56,356 nucleotides of DNA from Phenylobacterium sp. (GCA_018001015.1 JAGNIV010000021.1:1-56356), one strand, 5' to 3'. Positions 33,734-43,079 are shown, counted from the first letter of the stretch. A program made the numbers and translations. Notes: a model not told the origin generated them from the letters alone.

Positions 33734-35977
33734 CTAGTACTTCAGGGTCACCGTGGCCATGACGGTGCGCGGGGCGCCGAAATAGGCCGTGCGGATGCCG
33801 CCGACCGAGGAGAACTCCTGCGCGTCGGTCTTGTAGACCTCGTCGGCGAGGTTCTTGACGTAGATCCCGGCCGACAGGTTGCGCTGCGAATTCTCCCAGA
33901 CGATCTGGGCGTCATACAGCCAGTAGCTCGGCTGGAACATGCCGGGGAAGCGCGCCCGGGTTGTGAGGTTGGCGTTGTCGATGGCCAGAGCCATCTCCGA
34001 ACGATACCGAGCCTGGCCTCCGACGCTGACAAAGCCGGTGTCGCCCAGATCCCACTCGTAGCGGCCGGCGACGCGGCCGGTCCATTCCGGCGAGAAGGCC
34101 GGGGTCTGCCAGGCGCGGTCCAGGGTGGTGAAGCCGGTGGCCGGGGCCACGGCGGCGCGCTGCTCGGAGAACTCTCCGTACTCGGCGTTGAGGTAGCCGA
34201 TTTCGGCGTTGAGGCTGAGACCCTGGATCGGGTTGGCGGCCAGTTCCAGTTCAGCCCCGTAGATCTTCAGCTGACCGGCGTTCAGCACGGTGAAGTCGAT
34301 GGCCGGGATCGGCTGGGTCGGCGAGGTGACCGAGTGGCCGACGCGGGCCTGGAAGTCCTGGTAGTCGTTATAGAAGACAGTGAAGTTGGCCCGGGCGCGG
34401 TTGTCGAACAGCTCGGTTTTCACGCCGGCCTCGTAGGAGATGGCGGTTTCCGGCGCGTAGGGCTGCTCTTCGCCTGGCGTATTGGCGCGGCCGTTGAAGC
34501 CGCCCGACTTGAAGCCCTTGGAGACGCGCCCGTAGAAGAACACGTCGTCGCTGGCCTGATAGTCGAGGCTGACCATCGGCGAGACGTCGTCCCAGGTCTC
34601 CTGCGCCTTGAAGGCGAAGGTCCCGTTCAGCGCGCCCAGGTTCGAGAAGGTCGAGGTGGTGCGAGCGTATTTCTTCTCTTCGTTGGTGTAGCGGACGCCG
34701 GCCGACAGCCGCAGCTGTTCGGTGAGCGCGTAGCTGGCGTTGGCGTAGGCGGCCCAGCTGGTGGTCGTCAGGTCGTCGTCCACCGTGCGCAGGAAGGTGA
34801 AGGGCGCGGTGTAGGCGTTGGCGAAGGCAGCCTGATGCGACTTCACGTTTTCCCGCAGGTAGTAGACTCCGCCGATCACCTGCCAGGGGCCTTCATTGTA
34901 GGCCAGCTGCAGTTCCTCGCTCGCCTGGTCCTGGTCGACCGAGACGAGGGCGTCGGTGAGCTGCAGGGCGGTGGCGTCGAAGTCGATGTAGTCGTCGCTG
35001 TCGAGGTTGCGGTAGGCGGTGATCGACTTCAGCGACAGGGTGTCGGAGAGTTCGTAATTGGCGGTGACCGAGGCGCCCCAGTGTTCGAAACGGGTCTCGT
35101 TGGGCAGGCCGGGCGTCGTGGTGGTGCTGAAGTTGTATTCCGGGATGGCCAGCGGGACAGGATAGAGCACCGGGCCGAAGGCCGAGGTCAGGCTGTTCTG
35201 GGCCTGGCCGACGCTGAGGCCGGACTTGTCCTTGGTGTAGTCGGCCGAGGCGTTGACCCGGAAGCGGTCATTGGGCGTCCAGGCCAGGGCCACGCGGCTG
35301 GAGAAGGTGTGCTTGTCATTGTACTCGGCGCCATTCACCGGATCGGTGACATAGCCGCCGCGCGATGAGCCCATGGCCGCGAAGCCGAGGGCCAGGGTGT
35401 CGCTGACCGGGCCCGACAGCGCGATCTTGGCCTCGAACATGTCGTAGCTGCCGACGCTGACCGAGCTCTGCGAGCGGACGGTCTGATCCGGCTGACGGCT
35501 CACCAGCTTCAGGGCGCCGCCGATGGTGTTCTTGCCGTAGAGCGTGCCCTGGGGGCCGCGCAGCACCTCGACGCGGGCGAGGTCCAGCAGGTCGAACTGA
35601 GTGCCGCGGATGCGGCTGTAATAGACGTCGTCCACATAGACGCCGACCGCGGGGTCGAAGGTCTGCAGGGCGTCGGGCTGGCCGATGCCGCGGATGTAGA
35701 TGTTGGTGGAGTTGGAGGAGGCGCGGCCCTGGACGAGGTTCAGATTCGGCACGGCGCCTTGCAGGTCGGTGATGGCGGTCGCGCCCTGGCGCTGCAGGGT
35801 CTCACTGGAGAAGGCCGAGATGGCGACCGGCGTGGTCTGCAGGTTTTCCTCGACGCGGCGGGCGGTGACCACCAGCTCTTCGACGGTGCCGGGGGTGGTG
35901 GTTTGGGCGTAGCCCTGGCCGGCGAGAACGCTCCAGGCCGCGCTCGCGGCGAGCGCGAGCTTCCAATTGGATTGCAT
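33734..35977 (-). CDS. TonB-dependent outer membrane receptor
   Basis: This 747-residue protein has a signal peptide (MQSNWKLALAASAAWSVLAG, cut near GYAQ) and a TonB box-like EELVVTARR. The plug domain carries ATAITDLQGAVPNLNL and VEVLRGPQGTLYGKNTIGG, and a 22-strand barrel ends in ATVTLKY, with the expected aromatic C-terminal residue. It should import a large or scarce substrate such as a siderophore, sterol or oligomer; members of this sphingomonad/caulobacter type serve many carbon sources. GGAGGAA lies before the ATG at 35977. A palindrome 75 bases upstream matches one beside the nearby hydrolase and TetR genes, suggesting a shared regulon. Confidence 0.92.
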   Translation of the reverse strand: MQSNWKLALAASAAWSVLAGQGYAQTTTPGTVEELVVTARRVEENLQTTPVAISAFSSETLQRQGATAITDLQGAVPNLNLVQGRASSNSTNIYIRGIGQPDALQTFDPAVGVYVDDVYYSRIRGTQFDLLDLARVEVLRGPQGTLYGKNTIGGALKLVSRQPDQTVRSQSSVSVGSYDMFEAKIALSGPVSDTLALGFAAMGSSRGGYVTDPVNGAEYNDKHTFSSRVALAWTPNDRFRVNASADYTKDKSGLSVGQAQNSLTSAFGPVLYPVPLAIPEYNFSTTTTPGLPNETRFEHWGASVTANYELSDTLSLKSITAYRNLDSDDYIDFDATALQLTDALVSVDQDQASEELQLAYNEGPWQVIGGVYYLRENVKSHQAAFANAYTAPFTFLRTVDDDLTTTSWAAYANASYALTEQLRLSAGVRYTNEEKKYARTTSTFSNLGALNGTFAFKAQETWDDVSPMVSLDYQASDDVFFYGRVSKGFKSGGFNGRANTPGEEQPYAPETAISYEAGVKTELFDNRARANFTVFYNDYQDFQARVGHSVTSPTQPIPAIDFTVLNAGQLKIYGAELELAANPIQGLSLNAEIGYLNAEYGEFSEQRAAVAPATGFTTLDRAWQTPAFSPEWTGRVAGRYEWDLGDTGFVSVGGQARYRSEMALAIDNANLTTRARFPGMFQPSYWLYDAQIVWENSQRNLSAGIYVKNLADEVYKTDAQEFSSVGGIRTAYFGAPRTVMATVTLKY

Positions 35978-36051
35978 AAGTTCCTCCCATGGCGCCCGAA
36001 AACGCGCCGCATTGAGCGCGACCGTGATCTCCACCAGGGTGGCCGTCAATT

Positions 36052-36073
36052 ATTCATTCATCGTAGAGTGAAT
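36052..36073. promoter_or_regulatory. Candidate TetR operator, TonB receptor promoter
   Basis: A 22-bp imperfect palindrome centred on CG starts ATTCATTCA and ends AGTGAAT. The site at 37057-37078 shares its core on the opposite strand (TTCATTCA-n-CG-nnn-AGTGA). Both also have GTCAAT a short distance outside the same end. The shared sequence suggests one repressor for both promoters. Confidence 0.5.
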
Positions 36074-36128
36074 TTCTGATCAGACACTTTCGGACCGATG
36101 CAAGCGGGCCACAGCGCCAGACCGCGCG

Positions 36129-37007
36129 TCAGCTGACGTGTGCGAAATAGGTGTCGAGGGCGGCCTGGGCCTGGGGCTCCTCCAGGGTGGGCGCGTGGCC
36201 GACGCCCTCGATGTCCACGCGGGCCATGTGCGGCAGGAGTGTCGCCATCCGATCCGCGACGGCGGCTTCCAGGATGTCGGAGTCCGCGCCGCGCACCAGC
36301 AGCAGGGGCTTGCCCGTCGCCATGGCGATGAACAGAGGCCAGAGGTCGGGGGGCGACGCGGCCGGCGCGGCGGTCGGGGCCACCTTGAAAACCTCGGAGA
36401 TGGCCGGGTCGTAGTCGAGGACCAGGCCTTTGTCGGTCTCCCGGAACACGCGCCGGGCGAAACGTTCCCAGTCAGCGTCGGCGAGACCGGGAAGCGCCTC
36501 GCCATTGACGGCCTTGGCGTAGACGGCGGCCTCCGACCAGTTCGCGACCTGCGGCGCGCCACCGACATAGCTGGCGATCCGCGCCAGCCCCGCCGCGCCG
36601 ACCTCGGGACCCACATCGTTCAGCGCCACCCCGGCGATCAGGTCCGGGCGCATGGCCGACAGAGTGAGCGTGATCAGCCCGCCCATGGAGGTGCCGACGA
36701 AGTGGGCGCGCGAGATTCCGCTTTGCTCCAGCAGGGTGATGACGTCACCGGCATAGACGGCGGGGTTGTAGTTCAGGGGACTTGGGTCCCAGGCCGAACG
36801 GCCGCGCCCCCTTACGTCCAGGGCGAGCACGCGTCGCCCCGAGGCGGCGACACGCGGCGCCACCACCTCGAAGTCGCGGGAATTGCGGGTCAGGCCGTGC
36901 AGGCAGACCACGGGAAGCCGCGCCGGACCATCAGCCGCCGCATAGTCACGCGCCGATAGGGTCAGGCCATCGGCGCTGGTCCAGGTCCTTATCGCGGGGT
37001 CAGTCAT
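36129..37007 (-). CDS. Alpha/beta hydrolase
   Basis: This 292-residue hydrolase has the fold's usual elements: oxyanion strand VVCLHGLTRNSRDF, nucleophile elbow GTSMGGLITL (Ser near 126), acid in VRGADSDIL and catalytic His in EGVGHAPTLEEPQ. It should cleave an ester, lactone or C-C bond; homologs work in aromatic or steroid degradation. It is encoded upstream of the TonB receptor on the same strand and divergent from a TetR regulator, and both promoters share a palindrome. A joint role in taking up and breaking down one compound is inferred. Confidence 0.9.
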   Translation of the reverse strand: MTDPAIRTWTSADGLTLSARDYAAADGPARLPVVCLHGLTRNSRDFEVVAPRVAASGRRVLALDVRGRGRSAWDPSPLNYNPAVYAGDVITLLEQSGISRAHFVGTSMGGLITLTLSAMRPDLIAGVALNDVGPEVGAAGLARIASYVGGAPQVANWSEAAVYAKAVNGEALPGLADADWERFARRVFRETDKGLVLDYDPAISEVFKVAPTAAPAASPPDLWPLFIAMATGKPLLLVRGADSDILEAAVADRMATLLPHMARVDIEGVGHAPTLEEPQAQAALDTYFAHVS

Positions 37008-37056
37008 GGCGGGCTCCTATGTCCGGACGACAGCACGCTGACCTGCGCCTCAAGTC

Positions 37057-37078
37057 AATCACTCAGCGTTGAATGAAC
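37057..37078. promoter_or_regulatory. Candidate TetR operator, hydrolase/TetR divergent promoter
   Basis: The site begins AATCACTCAGCG and ends TTGAATGAAC. It lies 50 bases before the hydrolase start and about 100 before the TetR start. Read on the minus strand it aligns with the TonB-receptor site (TTCATTCA, CG centre, AGTGA), making it a good candidate for autoregulation by the TetR protein. Confidence 0.5.
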
Positions 37079-37175
37079 ATTGACATGCGAACCGATGGCG
37101 TCAGGGTCGGCGATCACCTTTGAGACTTCGGCGCAGCGCGCCATACTCAAAGCGCGAGACGTTGGGGAAGGCCAC

Positions 37176-37853
37176 ATGGCGACAGGGTTGCAGTCCAAGG
37201 CCGCCGGCAAGACCCGGGCCCAGAAAAGCTTCGAGACCAGCGAGCGTATCCTCGACGTGGCCGAGGCGGAGTTCTCACGTCACGGCTTCGACGGCGTCAC
37301 CCTGCGGGCCGTAGCCAAGAAGGCCAAGGTCGATACGGCCCTGTTGCACTACTATTTCGACTCCAAGAAGGGCCTGTTCGACGCCGTCTTTCTGCGCCGC
37401 GCCGAGGTGCTGAACAAGGACCGCATGGAGGCCTTGGATCGCTATGAGGCCGAGGCCGGCGACAACATCACCGTCGAGGGCGCGGTGGCCGCTTTCCTCA
37501 ATCCGGTGCTGGAACGTTGCGCCAACGCGGGCCCCGAATGGCGCGCCTATTTCGCTCTGATCGGGGTGGTCAACAACACGCCGGTCTGGGGTGGCGAGAC
37601 CATGACGCGCTACTTCGATCCCGTCATCCACCGCCTGATCCGGGTGGTGCGCCGCGCCCTGCCCTATGCGCGGGAGGAGGACCTCTTCTGGTCCTACCAC
37701 ATGCTGTCGGGCAGCCTGACCCTGACGCTCGCCGAGACAGGGCGGATCGACACCCTCTCAGGCGGCCTCTGCCGCTCGGAGGATATCGCCGCCGTCACCC
37801 CACGCATGATCGCCTACGCCGCCGCGGGGTTCCGGGCGGTGTGTAAGAGCTAA
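37176..37853 (+). CDS. TetR family regulator
   Basis: This 225-residue protein has a TetR_N domain: SERILDVAEAEFSRHGFDG, then VTLRAVAKKAKVDTALLHYY and FDSKKGLFDAVF, residues ~18-70. The C-terminal half is a typical ligand-binding helical domain of the TetR_C type. The ATG at 37176 with GGGGAAG upstream is preferred over the 32-residue longer frame. It is divergent from the hydrolase; palindromes at 37057 and 36052 are its likely operators. Its stop overlaps that of the convergent gene at 37850. Confidence 0.88.
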   Translation: MATGLQSKAAGKTRAQKSFETSERILDVAEAEFSRHGFDGVTLRAVAKKAKVDTALLHYYFDSKKGLFDAVFLRRAEVLNKDRMEALDRYEAEAGDNITVEGAVAAFLNPVLERCANAGPEWRAYFALIGVVNNTPVWGGETMTRYFDPVIHRLIRVVRRALPYAREEDLFWSYHMLSGSLTLTLAETGRIDTLSGGLCRSEDIAAVTPRMIAYAAAGFRAVCKS

Positions 37854-38932
37854 AGCCCGTAGGGCCTGTAGGGTCCAGCGATCAGCTGCTCGAACACGCC
37901 CATGCCCTGGATCGGATCCTCGCCCGGCGTGGAAAAGGTCACGCGGCTGAGCGCCTGGATGTGCCAGTTCTCCGGGCTGGCCATGTTCGTGGCGCCCAGG
38001 TCGATGTCCTCGCGCGCCACGGCCAGGTCGCCCTTGTAGCCGCCGTGCCGCCACTCCGGATGGCCGTAGCCGATGCCGCGCATCAGGAAGGTCAGGAACG
38101 GCTCGAACTTCACGCTCGCATTCCCTTGCGCCAAGGGGATGTTCAGCGTGCCGCCCTGGGCGTGGCGGGTGCCTGGAATCATCGAGACGTCGTCGATCCT
38201 GGCGTGCTCGCTGTGATAGCCGCCGCCCTCACCGGCACCGTCGGGCAGGATCACCGCCCGAGTGTTCCACGGCGTGCCGTCTGCGTCGGCGTTGACGTGG
38301 AAGAAGACGCTGCGGTCAGCGAAGTTCAGCGGGGTCCATTGCCAGAAGAAACCGGTGATGGTCTGGGGTACGGCCGGCTGCGGATCGGGCGCGCCCACCG
38401 GCCGGATCCCCCAGGAGCGGTCGCGGTTGCCGACGCTGCCGGCCGCCAAGGTGACGCGCTTGCCGTCCACCTCGATCCAGCCGCTGCAGCGCACGTTCTG
38501 GGTCAGGCGGGTGTAGTCCATGAAGGCGCGCGGGCCGTTGCGGCGGGTGAAGCGCGGCTCCTCGATGGGGAAGGTGCGGCCCTCAAACACGATCTCGGCG
38601 GCGATACCCTCCGACGCGGTCACGGTCACCTTCAGCTTCTGCAGGGGCTCCAGCACCTCGATGGTGATGGGGCCGCAGGAGAGCTCCATGCGCTCACTGT
38701 TCAGGACGCGGCTGACATGGAGGCAGTGCTCCACCCCGTCGCGCACCACCGCGAAGTGGGCGTCGGCGACATTGAGGTTGGGATAGACCCCGAAGGCGAC
38801 GGCGAAAAACTCGGTTCCGTCCGGTTGATAGCCGTTGAAGAAATAGCGGTCGTAGAAGTTCCGGTCGGTGCCCGAATAGGCGATGGGATCAGGGGTCTGG
38901 TGGATCGGGAAATCATCGGCCTTGGTGAGCAT
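37850..38932 (-). CDS. Conserved hypothetical protein, possibly CrtC/lipocalin-like beta protein
   Basis: I do not recognise this 360-residue protein with certainty. It is rich in Trp, Tyr and Phe and predicted beta strands, without a signal peptide or membrane spans. It begins with DRNFYDRYFFNGYQPDGTEF and contains FTRRNGPRAFMDYTRLTQNV and NRDRSWGIRPVG. These resemble uncharacterised proteins grouped with the hydroxyneurosporene-synthase/DUF7064-type fold in steroid- or aromatic-degrading bacteria. It is divergent from the phosphotransferase gene and sits between a TetR gene and acyl-CoA-type genes, so a catabolic role is possible. Confidence 0.7.
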   Translation of the reverse strand: MLTKADDFPIHQTPDPIAYSGTDRNFYDRYFFNGYQPDGTEFFAVAFGVYPNLNVADAHFAVVRDGVEHCLHVSRVLNSERMELSCGPITIEVLEPLQKLKVTVTASEGIAAEIVFEGRTFPIEEPRFTRRNGPRAFMDYTRLTQNVRCSGWIEVDGKRVTLAAGSVGNRDRSWGIRPVGAPDPQPAVPQTITGFFWQWTPLNFADRSVFFHVNADADGTPWNTRAVILPDGAGEGGGYHSEHARIDDVSMIPGTRHAQGGTLNIPLAQGNASVKFEPFLTFLMRGIGYGHPEWRHGGYKGDLAVAREDIDLGATNMASPENWHIQALSRVTFSTPGEDPIQGMGVFEQLIAGPYRPYGL

Positions 38933-38952
38933 CAGGCATCCTCCGGGGCGCG

Positions 38953-39015
38953 TGTTATCGTTGTCGGTATTGCCGCCGCGCGTTTCAGGGCAGTATCAAG
39001 TAAACAGAGATAACA
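38953..39015. promoter_or_regulatory. Spaced inverted motif between divergent genes
   Basis: TGTTATC at 38953-38959 and its reverse complement GATAACA at 39009-39015 lie about 50 bases apart in the region upstream of both the 37850-38932 gene and the phosphotransferase. They could be two sites for one regulator. Nothing else supports this. Confidence 0.2.
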
Positions 39016-39146
39016 AGACAAGGGAGAGCGTCGATTGCTGCCCTCGCGTAAGCTTACGTAGGGGCGACAAGCGGCCGAGCGAAGATGAGCGCAGCCGGCA
39101 CGAAATTTTCGGCCCCGGAGACCGCCGAAGGCGTTTCGAGCGCCCG

Positions 39147-40172
39147 GTGAGCCATCCCCTCGAACCTCGGATCGCGGCCTATATCGCCGCCCAGATGCCG
39201 GACGCCACCGACGTGGCCGTCCGCGACCTGTCCCGCATTTCCGGCGGCGCGTCGCGGGAAACCTACCGCTTCGTGGGCTCCTGGACGCAAGGGGGGCAGG
39301 CTCGCGAACGCAAGCTGATCCTGCGCCGTGATCCGCCCGCCAGCCTGATCGACACCGAGCGCCGGATCGAGTTCGAGGCCTATCGCGCCTTCCACGGCAC
39401 GAGCGTTCCGGCGCCGGAGATGCTGTGGCTGGAGGAGGGCGACGGGCCGCTGGACCACCCCTTCTTCATCGCCGAGGAGATCGCGGGCTTCCAGGCGGGC
39501 CCCGGCCTGCTGTGGGCGGAGCCTTATCTCGGGACCCACGCCAAACTCGCCGAGCGCAAGTGGACCATCTTGGGCGAGATCGCCAAGGCCGACCCGGTGG
39601 CCAACGGCCTGGCGGAGGTCATGCCGGCGGTCGCGGCGGGCGACTGCTGGAACCGTGAGCTGACCTACTGGGAAGATGTTCTCGACGCCGACGAGGCCGA
39701 GCCGCTGCCGATCATCCGGGCCGCCATCCGCTGGCTGCGCGCCAACCCGCCTCCGCCGGCGCAGAAGGTGGGCGTGGTGCATGGGGACTACCGCACCGGC
39801 AACTTCCTCTATGACACGGGCGGCGAGATCCACGGCGTCCTCGACTGGGAGATGGCGCACCTGGGCGATCCCCTCGAAGACCTGGGCTGGAGCCTCAATC
39901 CCATCTGGAGCTTCGGCCGCGGCCTGGCTGGCGGCCTTGTCCCGCAGGACCAGGCGGTGGCCATCTGGGAGCGGTCCAGCGGCCTCGTGGCCGACCCGGC
40001 GGCCCTGCACTGGTGGATCTTGTTCAACTGCGTGAAGGGCCAGGCCATCTGGGTCTCCAGCGCCCGGGCCTGGCTGGACGGCGGCAACCGCGAACCCATC
40101 ATGGTCTACCCCGCCTGGGCCATGACCAACGCCCAGGACCGGGCGGCGCTGCAAGTCATGGGGCGGCTATGA
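39147..40172 (+). CDS. Phosphotransferase family protein (APH/ACAD10-like)
   Basis: This 341-residue protein has an aminoglycoside-phosphotransferase-like kinase fold: LSRISGGASRETYRF near residue 22, VVHGDYRTGNFLYD as the catalytic loop near 210 and GVLDWEMAHLGDPLEDLGW as the metal loop. Relatives fused to or beside acyl-CoA dehydrogenases suggest 4-hydroxyacyl-CoA phosphorylation in fatty acid or lactone breakdown rather than antibiotic resistance. The GTG at 39147 (VSHPLEPRIAAYIA) is chosen because the upstream extension is not family-like; its ribosome site is weak. The next gene overlaps by ATGA. Confidence 0.88.
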   Translation: MSHPLEPRIAAYIAAQMPDATDVAVRDLSRISGGASRETYRFVGSWTQGGQARERKLILRRDPPASLIDTERRIEFEAYRAFHGTSVPAPEMLWLEEGDGPLDHPFFIAEEIAGFQAGPGLLWAEPYLGTHAKLAERKWTILGEIAKADPVANGLAEVMPAVAAGDCWNRELTYWEDVLDADEAEPLPIIRAAIRWLRANPPPPAQKVGVVHGDYRTGNFLYDTGGEIHGVLDWEMAHLGDPLEDLGWSLNPIWSFGRGLAGGLVPQDQAVAIWERSSGLVADPAALHWWILFNCVKGQAIWVSSARAWLDGGNREPIMVYPAWAMTNAQDRAALQVMGRL

Positions 40173-40576
40173 TCCCGTCAGTACCCGCTGTCCTGATGGA
40201 CCTGGCCGGCAAGGTCGCCGCCAACGCCGCGCCCAGTGTGAACCCGGTCGACCGCGCCAGCGCGCTTGGCCTCTCGGCCATGTTGATGGGGCTGGCCGCC
40301 GAGAGCTGGGACAGCGCCGCCCATCACCTGGTGATGGAGAACCGCGCCTTCCGCGCCCTGCTGGCCAAGGGCGCGGCCTATGCGCCGCCACCGGCGGAGC
40401 ACGCCGAGGACGACTTCCGGCTCTCAGCGCTCGCCGCCGAGAACGGCCGTCTGCGCGCCGCTCTGATCACCCTGCAGACCGCGGTCGAGGGCCGCGACGC
40501 AGCCATCAACGACGCCATCTGGGCCGAACTGCGGGCCTCCACCGAACGGCGGAAGACCCAGGGCTCGGCGGTTTAG
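40169..40576 (+). CDS. Conserved hypothetical protein, phosphotransferase partner
   Basis: This 135-residue, mostly helical protein overlaps the phosphotransferase gene by ATGA. It contains NPVDRASALGLSAMLMGLAA and AENGRLRAALITLQTAVEGR, the latter a possible coiled coil. No enzyme motif is seen. Small proteins of this kind commonly follow APH-like genes in acyl-CoA catabolic clusters, so a joint function is likely but unknown. The start is fixed by the overlap. Confidence 0.75.
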   Translation: MIPSVPAVLMDLAGKVAANAAPSVNPVDRASALGLSAMLMGLAAESWDSAAHHLVMENRAFRALLAKGAAYAPPPAEHAEDDFRLSALAAENGRLRAALITLQTAVEGRDAAINDAIWAELRASTERRKTQGSAV

Positions 40577-40747
40577 GCCACATCAACCCGCGGCGGGCCG
40601 GCCTCCAGGCGCCCGACGGCGACGGGCCAACACGACCCTCGACTGCAACGGGCCCGGCGGACTCGGTTAGCGTGGTGGCGGACGGGGGAATAATAGCCAA
40701 GCTTGCGCGACTCGCTTTCCCTGGGGGCGGGCCATGGAGGCGAGAGT

Positions 40748-43075
40748 TTGGCGACCACCGAGGATGTCCTGGCCTTTAGCGAGGCCCGGTATCGTCTCAT
40801 CACCGAGCAGATCACCGATGTGGTGTCCTGCTGCGACGCCCAGGGAATCCTGACCTTCGTCTCGCCCTCCTCCGAGGCCCTGCTCGGCTACCTTCCGGAG
40901 GAGCTGCTGGGTAAGGAGTCGGTGGTCATCGTGCATCCCGACGACCAGAGGGCGGTGCGCAAGTCGATTATCGCCTATCTCGCCGCCGGCCCCGGCGCGA
41001 ATCCGCCCCGGATCGAGTACCGCGCGATTCGCAAGGACGGCCGGCAAATCTGGATCGAGTCCCGCCCGATCGCGATCCGCGATTCGCAGACCGGCGAGAT
41101 GATCGAGCTGCAGGACTGCATCCGCGACGTCACCGCCCGCCGCGAGGCCGAGGCGGCGCTGGTCCGCAGCGAGGAGCGTTACCGCTTAATCGTCGAGCAG
41201 GTCACCGACGTCGTCGCCTGCTGTGATCCGAAGGGCTTCCTGACCTATGTCTCGCCCTCGTCGGAGGCCCTCTTCGGCTACAGGCCAGAGGAGCTGGTGG
41301 GCGGGGATGCCGGGGTGCTGATTCATCCCGATGACCAGAAGACCGTTCGCCGGGCGGTCGTGGCCTTCGTGGCCCAAGGGCCGGGCGCTCCGCCGCCAAG
41401 CATTGAGTATCGAGCCTTGCGCAAGGATGGACGGATCATCTGGGTCGAGGCCCGCCCGGTGGCGGTCTTCGATCCGAAGACCGGCGAGCTGATCGAGCTG
41501 CAGGACAGCACCCGCGACGTCACCGCCCGCCGGGAGGCCGAGGCAGCGCTGGCCAACAGCGAGGCGCGCTACCGGCTGCTGGCCGAAAACGCAGCTGACA
41601 TGATCATCTGCTATGATTGGCGCGGCGTGTTGAGCTACCTCTCACCCTCCGTTCGGCGGATGGGCTATGAGCCCGAGGAGCTGGTGGGAAAGCGTGGGTT
41701 CAGCTCACTGCATCCCGAGGATCGGGACCGGGTGGTGGCCGCGGTGATGGCCTATGCCCAGGCGCCGCCCGGCTCAGAACCGATCCGCTACCAGCATCGC
41801 GGCTACCGCAAGGATGGGACCCTAGTCTGGCTCGAATCGATCTCTCAGGCGATCCACGACCCGGAGACCGGCGTCCTGCTGGGCTTCCAGGACGTGGTTC
41901 GTGACGTCTCCGACCGCAAGGCTCTGGAGGACGAGTTGGGCGCGGCGCGCGACGCGGCTGAGGCTGCGACAGCGGTGAAGTCCGCCTTCCTGGCCAATAT
42001 GAGCCACGAGATCCGCACGCCGCTCACCGCCATCCTGGGCTTCTCCTCCCTGCTGGCGCAGCGCCTGGGCCTCGACGCGCTGGGCCGCCAGCACCTAGAG
42101 CGCATCCAGGCCGGCAGCCAGGCTCTGCTGTCCATCGTCAACGACGTGCTGGATTTCTCCAAGCTGGAGGCGGGTCAGACGGAGATCACCCCGGCGCCGG
42201 TGGCGATCGCCAAGACTACCGAGGAGGTGCTGGCCCTGTTCCAGCCCCAGGCGGAAGCCAAGGGGCTGGCGCTGGTCTTCGAGACCGATGGAACGCTGCC
42301 CGACCACCTGATGGTGGACCCCGACCGGCTGCGCCAGATTCTGTTCAACCTGATCGGCAACGCGGTGAAGTTCACCGAGGCCGGGTCGGTGCGCCTGAAG
42401 GTGGCGTATGCCCGCGACCTCGAGCGCCTGCACCTGTTCGTGGCCGACACCGGCGTGGGGATGGACGCCAGCCAGACGGCGCGGCTGTTCCAACGGTTCT
42501 CCCAGGTGGACGCCGCCTCCACCCGCAAGCACGGCGGCACCGGGCTGGGCCTGGCCATCTGCAAGGGCCTGGTGGAGGCCATGGGCGGCGGCGTCAGCGT
42601 CGAGAGCACGCCTGGCCAGGGCTCGGTCTTCCACGTCCATCTCTGGGCCCCGCCCACCGACCTCGCGGGTCCGGCCGAGCCCGCATCCGAGGCGGCGCCG
42701 GCCGAGGACCTGAGGGTGCTGGTGGTGGACGACAACGACGTCAATCGCGAGCTGGCCCGGCTGTTGCTGGAATCCTTCGGGGTCCGGGTGTCGGAGGCCC
42801 AGGATGGCGAGGCGGCGTTGACCCTCGCCCAGATCGATTCCGTCGATCTCATCCTGATGGACATCCGCATGCCCCGGCTGGACGGCCCGTCCACATTGCG
42901 CCGATTGCGGGCCCAACCGGGTCCCAACCAGGGCGTCCCGGTCCTGGCCTTCAGCGCCGACGCCGACCTGGAGGGCGCGCCCTGGGCCCGCGAGTTCGAC
43001 GGCCTGGTCCGCAAGCCGATCGTGGCCGCGGAGTTGCTGGCGGAGATGGACCGCTGCCTGCAGGCGGCGGGTTGA
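40748..43075 (+). CDS. Hybrid histidine kinase with three PAS domains
   Basis: This 775-residue soluble sensor kinase has PAS domains near residues 10-130, 137-260 and 265-385. HisKA follows (NMSHEIRTPLTAILGF, His420), then an ATPase domain (FNLIGNAVKFTEAG, DTGVGM, GGTGLGLAICKGL) and a receiver (VLVVDDNDVNRELA; Asp705 in LMDIRMP). No membrane spans are present, so it senses a cytoplasmic signal. The TTG at 40748 is chosen for GGAGG seven bases upstream; an earlier TTG at 40703 has no site. PAS1 and PAS2 are nearly duplicates. No response regulator is adjacent. Confidence 0.9.
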   Translation: MATTEDVLAFSEARYRLITEQITDVVSCCDAQGILTFVSPSSEALLGYLPEELLGKESVVIVHPDDQRAVRKSIIAYLAAGPGANPPRIEYRAIRKDGRQIWIESRPIAIRDSQTGEMIELQDCIRDVTARREAEAALVRSEERYRLIVEQVTDVVACCDPKGFLTYVSPSSEALFGYRPEELVGGDAGVLIHPDDQKTVRRAVVAFVAQGPGAPPPSIEYRALRKDGRIIWVEARPVAVFDPKTGELIELQDSTRDVTARREAEAALANSEARYRLLAENAADMIICYDWRGVLSYLSPSVRRMGYEPEELVGKRGFSSLHPEDRDRVVAAVMAYAQAPPGSEPIRYQHRGYRKDGTLVWLESISQAIHDPETGVLLGFQDVVRDVSDRKALEDELGAARDAAEAATAVKSAFLANMSHEIRTPLTAILGFSSLLAQRLGLDALGRQHLERIQAGSQALLSIVNDVLDFSKLEAGQTEITPAPVAIAKTTEEVLALFQPQAEAKGLALVFETDGTLPDHLMVDPDRLRQILFNLIGNAVKFTEAGSVRLKVAYARDLERLHLFVADTGVGMDASQTARLFQRFSQVDAASTRKHGGTGLGLAICKGLVEAMGGGVSVESTPGQGSVFHVHLWAPPTDLAGPAEPASEAAPAEDLRVLVVDDNDVNRELARLLLESFGVRVSEAQDGEAALTLAQIDSVDLILMDIRMPRLDGPSTLRRLRAQPGPNQGVPVLAFSADADLEGAPWAREFDGLVRKPIVAAELLAEMDRCLQAAG

Positions 43076-43079
43076 GCCC

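Noticed and set aside
39147-40172. Aminoglycoside resistance gene
   Set aside because: The kinase fold matches APH-like proteins of acyl-CoA catabolism, and neighbours are catabolic rather than resistance genes.
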